A stretch of 64,000 bases of DNA from positions 1,116,001 through 1,180,000 of the forward strand of contig NZ_SJSL01000002.1 of NCBI RefSeq assembly GCF_004331695.1, read 5' to 3'. Below are positions 8,701-16,063 of the stretch, piece by piece. The stretch is from Pedobacter psychroterrae (GTDB taxonomy: Bacteria > Bacteroidota > Bacteroidia > Sphingobacteriales > Sphingobacteriaceae). Every line of letters begins with the position of its first letter. Position 1 is the stretch's first letter. A program made the position numbers and the translations under genes. Under the pieces are notes generated by a model. It had not been told where the DNA came from, ran no database searches, and worked only from the letters and a program-made list of their open reading frames with translations.

Positions 8701-9368
8701 TAGTGGCCAACGTGCAGGAAGGATATCCGGCTTACACCGTATTTGCTTATAAATATGGTGGTGTTGACAATACAGGAGCTCCGCAGGCGGTTTTGGCAGA
8801 TGGAACACTGACCAAGGCCAATCTGGGGACTAAACCAGCCGATATCGTCTACATGGGCACTATGCAGCCTGTTTGGAATGGTGGCTTGTCTAACAACTTT
8901 AGGTACAAAGACTTCGGTTTATCAGCAAATATGGTATATAACATGGGGCATGTAATGAGGAGACCACGCTATTTAACTTATGGCGGACAGTTTCGCAGAA
9001 ATGTCTCAGTTGATTTCCTTAACAGATGGAGACAGCCGGGTGATGAAACGAGCACCAATATTCCTGGATATATCACCAATGCGAATCCTAATGCAGTAGC
9101 GGGTACTTATAACGCAGATTATTTCATTATGGGAGATGTAAACGTAGTGAGCGCTTCGTTTGTCAAACTGAGAGATATTACTTTGTTCTATGATCTTCCA
9201 ACGATTTTGGTAAATAAGATCAAAGCCCAGGGTGTCACTTTCAGGGCACAGTTATCAAACGTGATGTTGTGGAAGGCCAATAAGTATGGCATCGACCCTG
9301 AATTTCAAGGTGTGATAGCGCCATCTAATCAAAACACCATTACTGTCGGTGCTAATGTTTCATTTTAA
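5739..9368 (+). CDS. SusC/RagA-family TonB-dependent receptor with STN domain
   Basis: A 1209-residue outer-membrane active transporter. Order of domains: basic leader and signal peptide (1-45), STN signalling domain (about 48-118), carboxypeptidase-regulatory-like beta-sandwich (about 135-210), plug (about 222-350) with the SusC hallmarks QPLYVVDG and KDATAASIWGARASNGVI, then the 22-strand-type barrel to the end. Import is powered by TonB-ExbBD. The STN domain fits signalling to the FecR protein encoded upstream. SusD follows 6 bases later and would form the lid. The substrate cannot be read from sequence; no glycoside hydrolase lies nearby, so a peptide, metal chelate or other ligand is as likely as a glycan. 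Confidence 0.93.
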   Translation: MYLIKTRKRGVTKRLCHKLMLIMRLTTVLLIASLIQVSAASFGQRVSIDMKNAQLKEVFKHIHDQSGYDFIYEVKNIPIAKVNVSLKEATVEQVLALVLAGQPITYEINNKDITIKLKEVSILDRVKSAFTAVDVNGQVVDSTGTPLQGASVKLKSGLKGVYTNSQGRFVLSNAQPGDVIVITYVGYNTREIIITSENASDVRIVMAAEVNKLTEVNVVSTGYQTLSKERSAGSFTKVDMDVVSNRTTSMNVLQSLDGQVPGLVVNNVPNRSQILIRGLSTTGGTTGVGTTSQPLYVVDGLAMPKIDANDQLPDMILGINPQDIESITVLKDATAASIWGARASNGVIVIKTKSGKLNSKLRVNYSGFVNFQGKPDLDYNNVLSPQQFVETGTEIFNTPGYSSQYPYATVSGYNGGGITPLELLLYNPKGRSAAQQAFSLDSLSGMDNRGQINDLFYRNALLSNHTASISGGGDKYAFYASTSYTNVMNSTPGDKNENIKINLRQDLRINKNLSFHVISDISNNNSSEKRNLEIGENNTVDYFFTPYQMFRDGNGSNLSIPFMTNMSNEILQDAQARSRISLNYNPLDEFNYGSTKSDGLLARINGGVKLKIINGLTFDGTYGYIKGKNKLREIDSQQSYAVRREVVTFAVAASPTVVPKYYLPATGSRMTTTNGDQHKWDIRNQLTYDNTFGKHEITVLAGQEAQEQFNTFLRTRIRGFDETLLTPGVADYVAIASLIQGTILPNLSTIGSSMINDTFSTNETTSRFTSYYSNFAYTFDRRYAFNASWRIDQSNLFGKDKSAQNKPIWSAGAKWNVSNEAFMKPVKWVQNLALRLTYGLTGNSPEVGVAASRDITRPSGSPFFPGSIGMLIVTPGNPKLSWESTKTINAGLDFSVLSNRLSASVDVYQKKTTDLLGLVYPNSLTGFPAGIVGNQGDITNKGIEVGLSSINVRSNDFNWSTTWNFAHNKSMVDKITVATIVTTGAQQVVANVQEGYPAYTVFAYKYGGVDNTGAPQAVLADGTLTKANLGTKPADIVYMGTMQPVWNGGLSNNFRYKDFGLSANMVYNMGHVMRRPRYLTYGGQFRRNVSVDFLNRWRQPGDETSTNIPGYITNANPNAVAGTYNADYFIMGDVNVVSASFVKLRDITLFYDLPTILVNKIKAQGVTFRAQLSNVMLWKANKYGIDPEFQGVIAPSNQNTITVGANVSF

Positions 9369-9374
9369 AAATTA

Positions 9375-10787
9375 ATGCAGATGAAAAAGATATATAACCA
9401 AACAAGAAATTTTGTGCTGATTGCCATGTTGGTGACAGTTTTGGGTTCCTGCAAAAAATCCTTCCTGGAGATCTTGCCTAAAGGAAAGGTAATCGCTACT
9501 AAGACCGCAGATTATGACCTTTTATTAAATCAACTGGACCTGATCAACATACCTGCTACCAGTCAGGTGCTTTTGGGCGACGAAATTTCGTTCATAGAAC
9601 CAGGATGGACAGGGGCTACCTATAAGGAAAAGCAATTATTCAAATGGGAGGGCGATCTTTACAACAGTGATGAGGACGCATCTGAGACGTTAATTCCCAC
9701 AAGGAATCTGTATGTCTATAACAAAATCATTAATGAAGTGATGGACGCCACAGAAGGAACTGAGGTAAATAAAAAGTCTATTCAGGCAGAAGCCTACGCA
9801 GGCCGTGCCTGGACAAATTTTCTTTTGATCCAATATTTTGGTAAGCCTTATAATCCAGCTACTGCTGCTACAGATCTGGGCTTTCCATTGATTACAGAAG
9901 CCGATATCAATGGAAAGAACTTTACTAGATCGAGTGTGCAGCAAATTTATGATCAGATCATAAGTGATTTAACTACTGCCATTCCCAATATTATTAGTGA
10001 TGGTGTACCTTTTCGCAGCAGGATGTCTAAAGCAGCCGCTCAGGGCATATTGGCCAAAGTATATGTATTTATGGGAAGGCATGCGGAGGCATTGCCATTG
10101 CTTGATGAGTCGATCGCCAATCTGGCCAAATCTATTGTGATAACAAATGTGGTGAACTATAATACCTCCTTTCAAGGGTCTCCGACCACGGTAAATGACC
10201 TGGAGAATGTGTATTCCAAAAACATGAGTTACGGTTATGCAGGGGCTAGCAACAGGCTGATCTGGCTGACACCAGAAGCGGCTTCCTTGTTCGGTCCTAC
10301 CGATACGCGTTTGATCAGGCAGTTTCTGGTTACTACTTACCCAAATGGCCTGAAGCTTTATAAAAGAACAAATACACTTTCTTATAACATCGGACTAAAA
10401 GTACCAGAGTTATATTTATTAAGAGCAGAAGTAAAAACCAGGCTTGATGACCTTTCGGGCGCCGTTGCTGACCTTGTTTATTTGCGTCAGAACCGCATGC
10501 CAGCAGCAGATGCCGGGGTACCCGTACTAACTGCTGCTGCTAAAATGCCATTGCTACAGTTCGTCATGGAAGAGCGTATCCGTGAATTTGCGGTGACAGG
10601 TTACCGCTGGTTTGATATGCGAAGGTTATCTGTAGATCCACTGTTTACAATACCAGTTTACCAGCATAAGGTCTATAACGTCGACGGAGTTGTGTCAGAG
10701 ACCTACAATTTTAAACCTGAGCGTTTTGTGTTCAAGTTTTCACCTAAAGTATTGGCTGAAAATCCAACACTTCAGGATAATCTTTAA
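9375..10787 (+). CDS. SusD/RagB-family outer-membrane lipoprotein
   Basis: A 470-residue ligand-binding lipoprotein, partner of the SusC receptor just upstream. The lipobox VLGSC puts the acylated cysteine at residue 26 (24 if the ATG at 9381 is used). The rest shows the RagB/SusD helical layout, including RNLYVYNKIINEV, an EAYAGRAWTNFLL helix near residue 135 and the C-terminal EERIREFAVTGYRWFDMRRL signature. The protein should sit on the cell surface and cap the receptor's mouth. It forms an operon with the SusC gene and the two TlpA-like genes. Confidence 0.92.
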   Translation: MQMKKIYNQTRNFVLIAMLVTVLGSCKKSFLEILPKGKVIATKTADYDLLLNQLDLINIPATSQVLLGDEISFIEPGWTGATYKEKQLFKWEGDLYNSDEDASETLIPTRNLYVYNKIINEVMDATEGTEVNKKSIQAEAYAGRAWTNFLLIQYFGKPYNPATAATDLGFPLITEADINGKNFTRSSVQQIYDQIISDLTTAIPNIISDGVPFRSRMSKAAAQGILAKVYVFMGRHAEALPLLDESIANLAKSIVITNVVNYNTSFQGSPTTVNDLENVYSKNMSYGYAGASNRLIWLTPEAASLFGPTDTRLIRQFLVTTYPNGLKLYKRTNTLSYNIGLKVPELYLLRAEVKTRLDDLSGAVADLVYLRQNRMPAADAGVPVLTAAAKMPLLQFVMEERIREFAVTGYRWFDMRRLSVDPLFTIPVYQHKVYNVDGVVSETYNFKPERFVFKFSPKVLAENPTLQDNL

Positions 10788-10799
10788 AAGAGACTACAG

Positions 10800-11936
10800 A
10801 TGAAAAAATCATTGTTTTTGTTTTTGTCGCTGCTGCCGCTATTGGCAGCAGCACAAAAAACCTATACCATTTCAGGAAAGTTGCCTGCTGTCAAAGGTGA
10901 GGCAAAGGCTTACCTGGTACTTTTTAAAGAGGGTGCCTGGAAAGAAGTAGATTCCGCTGAAATTAAAGGCGGCAAGTTCCAGTTTACCGGTAGTGTTGAC
11001 GAGCCCCAAGGCGCCTTGCTCACGGTTAGGCAAAAGGGGGGGACGGGTGCGGCTGCAAAGCGTGACAGCAAGGACTTCTTTATAGAAAACTCGAAAATCG
11101 TTTTCAATGGTACAGATGCTATCAGCACCGCTAAAATAGATGGTTCCTTGGCTGATAAAGAAAACGCTGAAAGAGAAGCATTAATGAAGCCCGTTACCGC
11201 CAAGATCATGAAATTGCAAGATGAATACGGAGCTAAGACTGCGGATGGCGCTTATGTAAAGCCCTTGGAAGAAAGGAAGGTAGCAGCTGATAGTATCCAG
11301 ATGCTGGTGAAATTAAATAAGGAGATCAACCAAAAATTTGCTGAGACACACTTGAATTCTTTTTCGGGGCTATATACCTTTAACATGTATGTGCTCGACA
11401 GTAAGTTTGATCCTGCAATAGCAGAGCCATTGTTTCATCGTTTTTCTGCCGCGTTAAAATCCTCTCCGATTGGCCTGCGTACTGCTGAGAAGATTGAAAT
11501 TGGCAAGCGCCGCCAGACTGGTTCCAAAGCAACCGATTTCACTCAGAATGACTTGAATGATAAGCCATTTACGCTGTCGTCTTTAAGAGGTAAATATGTA
11601 CTGGTAGATTTTTGGGCCAGCTGGTGTGTACCATGCAGGGCTGAAAATCCCAACGTAGTAAAAGCGTATAACGAATTGAAAGGCAAGAGCTTTGAGATCG
11701 TAGGCGTGTCGCTTGATTATCCTGGCAGTAAAGCAGTTTGGGCAGATGCAGTAAAAAAAGACGGATTGCCATGGATTCAGGTGAGCGATTTGAAAGGCTG
11801 GAAGAATGAAGTAGCATTGATGTATGGCATAAATTCTGTGCCGCAGAACCTGCTAATCGATCCGAACGGAATGATCATCGCGAAGAACCTAAGGGGTGAG
11901 GCGCTGACAGAAAAATTGAAGGAATTGATTAAATAG
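10800..11936 (+). CDS. TlpA-family thioredoxin-like protein with DUF4369 domain (copy 1)
   Basis: A 378-residue exported protein: signal peptide (1-18), DUF4369 beta domain (about 20-115), helical linker, then a TlpA/AhpC-TSA thioredoxin fold (about 240-378). The active site WCVPC is near residue 272, after VLVDFWASW, and the cis-proline region (SVPQNLLID) is present. It should reduce or rearrange periplasmic disulfides. It starts 12 bases after susD and is followed 7 bases later by a related copy. The DUF4369-TlpA layout is common beside SusCD loci in Sphingobacteriaceae. The targets are unknown. Confidence 0.87.
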   Translation: MKKSLFLFLSLLPLLAAAQKTYTISGKLPAVKGEAKAYLVLFKEGAWKEVDSAEIKGGKFQFTGSVDEPQGALLTVRQKGGTGAAAKRDSKDFFIENSKIVFNGTDAISTAKIDGSLADKENAEREALMKPVTAKIMKLQDEYGAKTADGAYVKPLEERKVAADSIQMLVKLNKEINQKFAETHLNSFSGLYTFNMYVLDSKFDPAIAEPLFHRFSAALKSSPIGLRTAEKIEIGKRRQTGSKATDFTQNDLNDKPFTLSSLRGKYVLVDFWASWCVPCRAENPNVVKAYNELKGKSFEIVGVSLDYPGSKAVWADAVKKDGLPWIQVSDLKGWKNEVALMYGINSVPQNLLIDPNGMIIAKNLRGEALTEKLKELIK

Positions 11937-11943
11937 AGAAAAC

Positions 11944-13071
11944 ATGAAAAATATAAGATATGCCGTTGCTCTTGTGCTGATGCTATCAGCAATGAACAGC
12001 ATGGCCCAGGACAAATTTGAAATAGCAGGCAAGCTGTCTGGTGCAGGAAGCGATAAAAAAGTAGTGCTTAGCTACAAAAATAGCGACGGAAAGGACGCCA
12101 AAGACAGTGCTGTGGTTAAAAATGGCAAGTTTACTATGGCAGGCACAACATTGTACGGCAATAAAGCCTACCTCTCACTGGTGCCGCTGAAAAAAGACAC
12201 TACCAAACGGCAATCAGATTATCAGGAGTTTTATCTGGAAAAGGGCAAGTATAAAGTGACAGGTAAGGACAGCATCGCAACCGCAAGTATCACTGGCGCT
12301 CAGGCTCAATCAGACTTCATACAGTATAATGCGCAAACAAAGGCGCTCCTGACACAGTTTAAAGACATCACACAGCGGTTTACTAAAATATACTATGCAA
12401 AAGTAAAAGACACAGTGGCCATAAAAACGATTCAGGCAGAAGCCAGACCTGTGCATGCTAAAATAGAAGCAGCATTGGACTCTTTTATATTCAGTCACCC
12501 GGACTCTTATGTAACGCTGGACCTTATCCGTCAGAACAAAACTGCGGTGATAGATCCTGCTACTTTCGGCCGGTATTATGACCCGCTCAGCAAAAGGGTT
12601 TTAGCGAGTCCTACAGGTCAGAAACTGACGGATAAGTATGATAAAGCCAAAAAAATAGCCGTTGGCAAGGTTGTAGATTTTACTCAGCCGGATGCCGAAG
12701 GAAAAGAATTTAAGTTATCTTCGCTTAGAGGTAAATACGTATTGGTAGACTTCTGGGCCAGCTGGTGTGTGCCTTGCCGCGCAGAGAATCCACATTTGCT
12801 AAAAGCTTATAAGCAACTAAAAGATAAGGGCTTTGAGATAGTAGGCGTATCGCTGGACGAAACCAAGGCAGCATGGCAGAATGCAGTGAAGCACGATGGT
12901 ATGCCGTGGATACAGGTAAGTGACCTGAAAGGTTTCAAAACTGATATTGCTGTGCAATATGGCATCACGGCCATTCCTCAAAACTTTTTGATCAATCCCG
13001 ATGGAATGATTGTTGCGAAAGATCTGAGAGGGGCAGATGTAAATGAGAAGATTGCCGCCTTTATTAAGTAA
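11944..13071 (+). CDS. TlpA-family thioredoxin-like protein with DUF4369 domain (copy 2)
   Basis: A 375-residue paralogue of the preceding gene: signal peptide ending near Ala21, a DUF4369-like beta domain, a linker, and a C-terminal thioredoxin fold with WCVPC near residue 272. The last 140 residues are nearly the same as in copy 1 (LSSLRGKYVLVDFWASW, IVGVSLD, PWIQVSDLKG), while the N-terminal halves differ strongly. This is a tandem duplication with conserved catalytic and diverged N-terminal parts, which suggests different partners. It is 7 bases downstream of copy 1. Confidence 0.87.
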   Translation: MKNIRYAVALVLMLSAMNSMAQDKFEIAGKLSGAGSDKKVVLSYKNSDGKDAKDSAVVKNGKFTMAGTTLYGNKAYLSLVPLKKDTTKRQSDYQEFYLEKGKYKVTGKDSIATASITGAQAQSDFIQYNAQTKALLTQFKDITQRFTKIYYAKVKDTVAIKTIQAEARPVHAKIEAALDSFIFSHPDSYVTLDLIRQNKTAVIDPATFGRYYDPLSKRVLASPTGQKLTDKYDKAKKIAVGKVVDFTQPDAEGKEFKLSSLRGKYVLVDFWASWCVPCRAENPHLLKAYKQLKDKGFEIVGVSLDETKAAWQNAVKHDGMPWIQVSDLKGFKTDIAVQYGITAIPQNFLINPDGMIVAKDLRGADVNEKIAAFIK

Positions 13072-13086
13072 CTAAATGATAAATAT

Positions 13087-13272
13087 ATGAGCAGTAAAAA
13101 TTTCTACAGACGGTCTTTAGCTATCTTTATTGTATGCACGGTTGCGGGTCTTTTGCTTAAGATTTTACATGTCTCATTATTTCTCAGTACCGCATTATTG
13201 GGTATTGCAATGCTGTCGTTATTAGGCATGCTGGTACTTTTTGTGTACAAAACGTTCATTCAGAAAAGTTGA
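13087..13272 (+). CDS. Small two-helix membrane protein
   Basis: A 61-residue protein with a basic start and two hydrophobic helices (about 10-30 and 33-56). The first holds a LLLKILH segment reminiscent of the first membrane helix of GldL-like gliding proteins, but that is too little for a family call. It starts 15 bases after the second TlpA gene and is probably the last gene of the SusCD operon. Function unknown. Confidence 0.6.
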   Translation: MSSKNFYRRSLAIFIVCTVAGLLLKILHVSLFLSTALLGIAMLSLLGMLVLFVYKTFIQKS

Positions 13273-13302
13273 GTAGGAGGGTGGCATTGAAAAGCGTTAA
13301 AG

Positions 13303-13328
13303 GAACGTTTTTATAGCGTTCGTTTTTT
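13303..13328 (+). terminator. Weak intrinsic terminator at the end of the SusCD operon
   Basis: GAACG (13303-13307) and CGTTC (13317-13321) form a 5-base stem, followed by a run of T residues. The stem is short, but the position between the end of the operon and a convergent gene is right. Confidence 0.35.
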
Positions 13329-13354
13329 ATTAATTATGACTTAATTCAAGACAA

Positions 13355-14008
13355 TCAATTCAATTTTCCGATCAATACAAGGTCTGTAATCTTCAACTCA
13401 CCCTGACCAGGAGAATCAAATCTGTCTATTGAAAGGATCTCAAAGCCGGATTGACGTAGGGCATTTGACAAGTATTCTTCCTGGTGATAGTTTACAAAAA
13501 CCTGATCACCTGTACTGGCTACCTGATATCTCGATTTATTGTCCTCATCTTGCTCCATGGTGCTCAAATAGAAAACACCACCTGGTTTTAATAATCCAGC
13601 GGTATTTGCGATCAGGTCTGCAGCTTCCTCCCCGGTCAAATAGGGTAGGCAAAAGCCACAGGTAATTCCGTCAAATTTCTGTTCGATCTGATCAATGTCA
13701 CGGCAGTCCATAAGCTCGAATTTTGCCTTGGGGTTATTTATAAGGGCCAAGCTCAGCATCTTTGAAGAAAGGTCGATTCCCAATATATCATAGTCCGGTT
13801 TTCTGTCCAGTAGATATTTAACAATGTTTCCAGGGCCGCAGGCGATGTCCAAAATGCTTGCATTATCGGATGTTATGTGCTCGAAAAAGACATTAAATGG
13901 CTCAGCATACAAACTGACATCCATAAATTTGTCCTGGTATAGTTCGGCCGATTTGTCAAAGGCCTCTTCCGGCTTTAATATTTTCATAGGTTCAGTACGA
14001 TTGTTCAC
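13355..14008 (-). CDS. Class I SAM-dependent methyltransferase
   Basis: Up to 217 residues; the ATG at 13987 (MKILKPEEAF) is an equally good start. The Rossmann-like SAM site is clear: motif I LDIACGPGN near residue 60, the acidic end of strand 2 (ILGIDLSSKML), then ELMDCRDI and the post-motif segment LLKPGGVFYLSTME. The early YAEPFNVFFEHI resembles small-molecule methyltransferases of the UbiE/MenG-like group. No neighbour hints at the substrate. It is a single gene, convergent with the SusCD operon. Confidence 0.8.
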   Translation of the reverse strand: MNNRTEPMKILKPEEAFDKSAELYQDKFMDVSLYAEPFNVFFEHITSDNASILDIACGPGNIVKYLLDRKPDYDILGIDLSSKMLSLALINNPKAKFELMDCRDIDQIEQKFDGITCGFCLPYLTGEEAADLIANTAGLLKPGGVFYLSTMEQDEDNKSRYQVASTGDQVFVNYHQEEYLSNALRQSGFEILSIDRFDSPGQGELKITDLVLIGKLN

Positions 14009-14065
14009 TCTTAAAGTTAAGATAAAAAGTCAATTCTTAATTATCCATTCAATGCAAGCAATCCA

Positions 14066-14485
14066 CTAAAACATTATCCTCCCTGTATACACGCTATTGG
14101 AGATGGCGCTTCTGTCATTTGTGATCAAAGAGATGTATGTTTCGGCATAATGCCTTTCATAGTGGGCGTCACCTTTAGCAACTCCTCACATTCCGACCTT
14201 TGCGCGCCACTGATCATTTGAAAGAAGCGGGGCTGATCGTGATCAGGGAAGTAAACTATTAGCATGGTACGGTCGTAGGGGCTGCCGTTGGGATCTTGTT
14301 GATCGTAGTAGTCCCATGTAATCTAAATCCCTCGGCAGTGCTTTCTACTGAAGCGTTCAAAGGCAAAGCCAAATTTCCTTCAGACAACCTCAGAGCAGGA
14401 TAGTCTATTTCCTGATCAGGATATTCGCCTTTGATGGCGTGTTTTAGATTGTACGATCTGGCGCAGTTGTTGGCCGAATCACCTT
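14066..14485 (-). pseudogene. Broken DUF6266 gene, N-terminally truncated, two frameshifts
   Basis: Minus-strand reading gives a DUF6266-like protein in three pieces. The first (about 14485-14320) has SYNLKHAIKGEYPDQEIDYP and SEGNLALPL. After a frame change near 14317 comes WDYYDQQDPNG, then YDRTMLIVYFPDH and a QMISGAQRSECEELLK segment. After a second frame change near 14170 the C-terminus DAHYERHYAETYISLITND...VYTGRIMF ends at a TAG at 14066-14068. The N-terminal third of the family is missing. The family is of unknown function and is often multicopy in Bacteroidota. The piece is head to head with a second DUF6266 fragment. Confidence 0.72.
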
Positions 14486-15014
14486 TTTCGATGCTACTAC
14501 AGCTCAGGTCAATCAGCGTGCTAAGTTTGCTTTGGTAACCAGTTGGCTCAGACTTGTAAAGGGTGTTATCCGGACAGGATATAACATCCACAAGGTAACA
14601 ATCTCGCCTTGGTGTACTGCGGTGCAGTATAACCTGGACAATGCCGTAACCGGTGTAGCACCAAACTACGAGATCAATTATCCAATTGTAAAATTTTGCA
14701 AAGGGGAATTGAGCATACCGTTGGATGCAATGGTGACCAGCCTGGCAGGTGCTGAACTGAAGTTTGACTGGGACTCGCAATTTAACGTGGGGTTTGGTGC
14801 GGATACGGATAAAGCTACAATAGTGGTTTATAATCCGGACAAGGGCTTGTTTACACTGCTTACGGGTGCAGCTACGCGTGTGGCAGGCACCTATACGATG
14901 CAATTGCCGGCTTCGTATTCAGGCGATGAAGTGCATTGCTATATGAGCCTCTTGTCTGCTGATGGCCAAGTGTCTAGCGACAGTGTGTTTGTAGCAACTA
15001 TAACAGTGTTGTAG
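14486..15014 (+). pseudogene. DUF6266 gene fragment lacking its N-terminus and start codon
   Basis: In-frame DUF6266-like homology starts about 14496 with TTAQVNQRAKFALVTSWL and runs intact to a stop at 15012-15014. It shows SPWCTAVQYNL, NYEINYPIVKFCKGELSIPL, KFDWDSQFN, VVYNPDKG and VHCYMSLLSADG. Family members normally begin about 45 residues earlier with a Gly-rich segment that is absent here. No ATG precedes in frame back to a stop at 14445; only a TTG at 14532 is available, inside the conserved region. I therefore call it a truncated remnant, though translation from TTG (160 residues) is not excluded. A strong terminator follows. Confidence 0.68.
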
Positions 15015-15019
15015 GATTT

Positions 15020-15127
15020 TTATGAGGCTGTGCGCACAGCCTCATTTTTTTCGATGTAATCTATCTGGTCAATATTAATGATATAGGATTTATGAATGCG
15101 GAGGAGCAGAACATCGTTGTATTTTAA
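15020..15127 (-). pseudogene. Remnant of a LytTR DNA-binding domain
   Basis: On the minus strand, directly after the SDR stop and in another frame, about 35 codons read KYNDVLLLRIHKSYIINID followed by QIDYIEKNE and end at TAA (15022-15020). RIHKSYIINID is the highly conserved core of LytTR domains in LytR/AlgR-type response regulators. Everything before the core, including a receiver, and the last strand are absent. It is a scrap of a deleted regulator gene. Confidence 0.55.
15024..15051 (+). terminator. Intrinsic terminator after the DUF6266 fragment
   Basis: A perfect 20-base palindrome, GAGGCTGTGC joined to GCACAGCCTC, followed by an A and seven T residues. It begins 10 bases after the fragment's stop, as expected for a plus-strand terminator. 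The same bases overlap the end of a LytTR-like remnant on the other strand. Confidence 0.75.
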
Positions 15128-15963
15128 ACTTTTGGCGAATCGGCACCTATGCTGGTTTCGGCCCAGGCGTCAAAGTCTTGTTTTAGATTTTCCAGCTTCA
15201 GGCGTGCATTCTGTAATGCTGCTGCACCAAGCAATAGCCTGAGCGGCGGGTTTTCTGTTTCTACTGCTTTAATGATCGCTTCTGCTGCCTTTACCGGGTC
15301 GCCGGGCTGACTGCCACTGTAGCCTCTGATCGTTTCCTGGTTTTGACCGGCCGTGGTCTTGTAGTCTTCGATCTCGGTTTTGGCCTCATTGGCAGACCTT
15401 CCTGCCCAATCGGTACGGAAGCCGCTTGGGGCAATGATGGTCACTTTAATGCCTAAAGGTGCTACTTCTTTGGACAGTGATTCTGAAAAACCATCTACCG
15501 CAAATTTTGTAGCATTGTAATAGGACAGGGCAGGGTAGCCTACTAAGCCGCCAATGGAAGCAACATTGAGGATATGCCCGCTGCGCTGCTTGCGCATAAG
15601 GGGTAAAATGGCCCTTGTGACGTTGGCAAGGCCGAAGAAGTTGATGTCAAACATTCTTCTGGTTTCTGCATCATCGCTTTCTTCAGCAGAACCGAAGTAG
15701 CCAATGCCGGCATTGTTGACCAGCACGTCTACGCGACCGAATATTTCAGTGATCTGTTTTACTGCATCTTTTATTTGATCGTCTTTGGTAACGTCGAGTG
15801 TGATCGCGATTGCAGTTTCGGGGTAATCCTTTATGATGTCTTCCACGTCTGCAATATTGCGTGCGGCAACTCCTGCTTTATATCCTAATTTTAATACTTG
15901 TTTTGCTAATTCTCTACCGAAGCCGGTAGAACAGCCTGTGATCAGCCATACTTTGTTTGTCAT
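15124..15963 (-). CDS. Short-chain dehydrogenase/reductase (classical SDR)
   Basis: A 279-residue NAD(P)-dependent oxidoreductase. It has the cofactor loop TGCSTGFG near residue 9, the NNAG motif (NNAGIGYFG, about 85), the active-site Ser in NVASIGG (about 138) and the catalytic YxxxK (YYNATKFAVDGFSE, about 152). The start at 15963 gives the normal SDR N-terminus (MTNKVWLITG); an upstream in-frame start at 15996 adds an unlikely leader. The long C-terminal tail is typical of SDRs annotated as oxidoreductases of unknown substrate. It is divergent from the SulP gene, with 100 bases between starts. Confidence 0.87.
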   Translation of the reverse strand: MTNKVWLITGCSTGFGRELAKQVLKLGYKAGVAARNIADVEDIIKDYPETAIAITLDVTKDDQIKDAVKQITEIFGRVDVLVNNAGIGYFGSAEESDDAETRRMFDINFFGLANVTRAILPLMRKQRSGHILNVASIGGLVGYPALSYYNATKFAVDGFSESLSKEVAPLGIKVTIIAPSGFRTDWAGRSANEAKTEIEDYKTTAGQNQETIRGYSGSQPGDPVKAAEAIIKAVETENPPLRLLLGAAALQNARLKLENLKQDFDAWAETSIGADSPKV

Positions 15964-16063
15964 CTTGTGATATTTTTTTGCTAAATAACAGATCACGGTG
16001 GGATTTGTTGTCAGTCTAAAATCATATTCAAATTCTATCAGGTTTCCTTACATTTGCTTGTCT

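Noticed and set aside
13087..13272. GldL-like gliding protein
   Set aside because: The likeness is limited to a short LKILH segment in a 61-residue protein without the GldL second half.
14486..14903. Upstream part of a 214-codon minus-strand frame (14259-14903)
   Set aside because: Only the part below about 14485 carries DUF6266 homology; the rest is antisense to the plus-strand DUF6266 fragment.
16049..16056. TACATTTG as -7 element of the SulP gene
   Set aside because: No TTTG-like box is found about 19 bases upstream, and the leader would be only a few bases.
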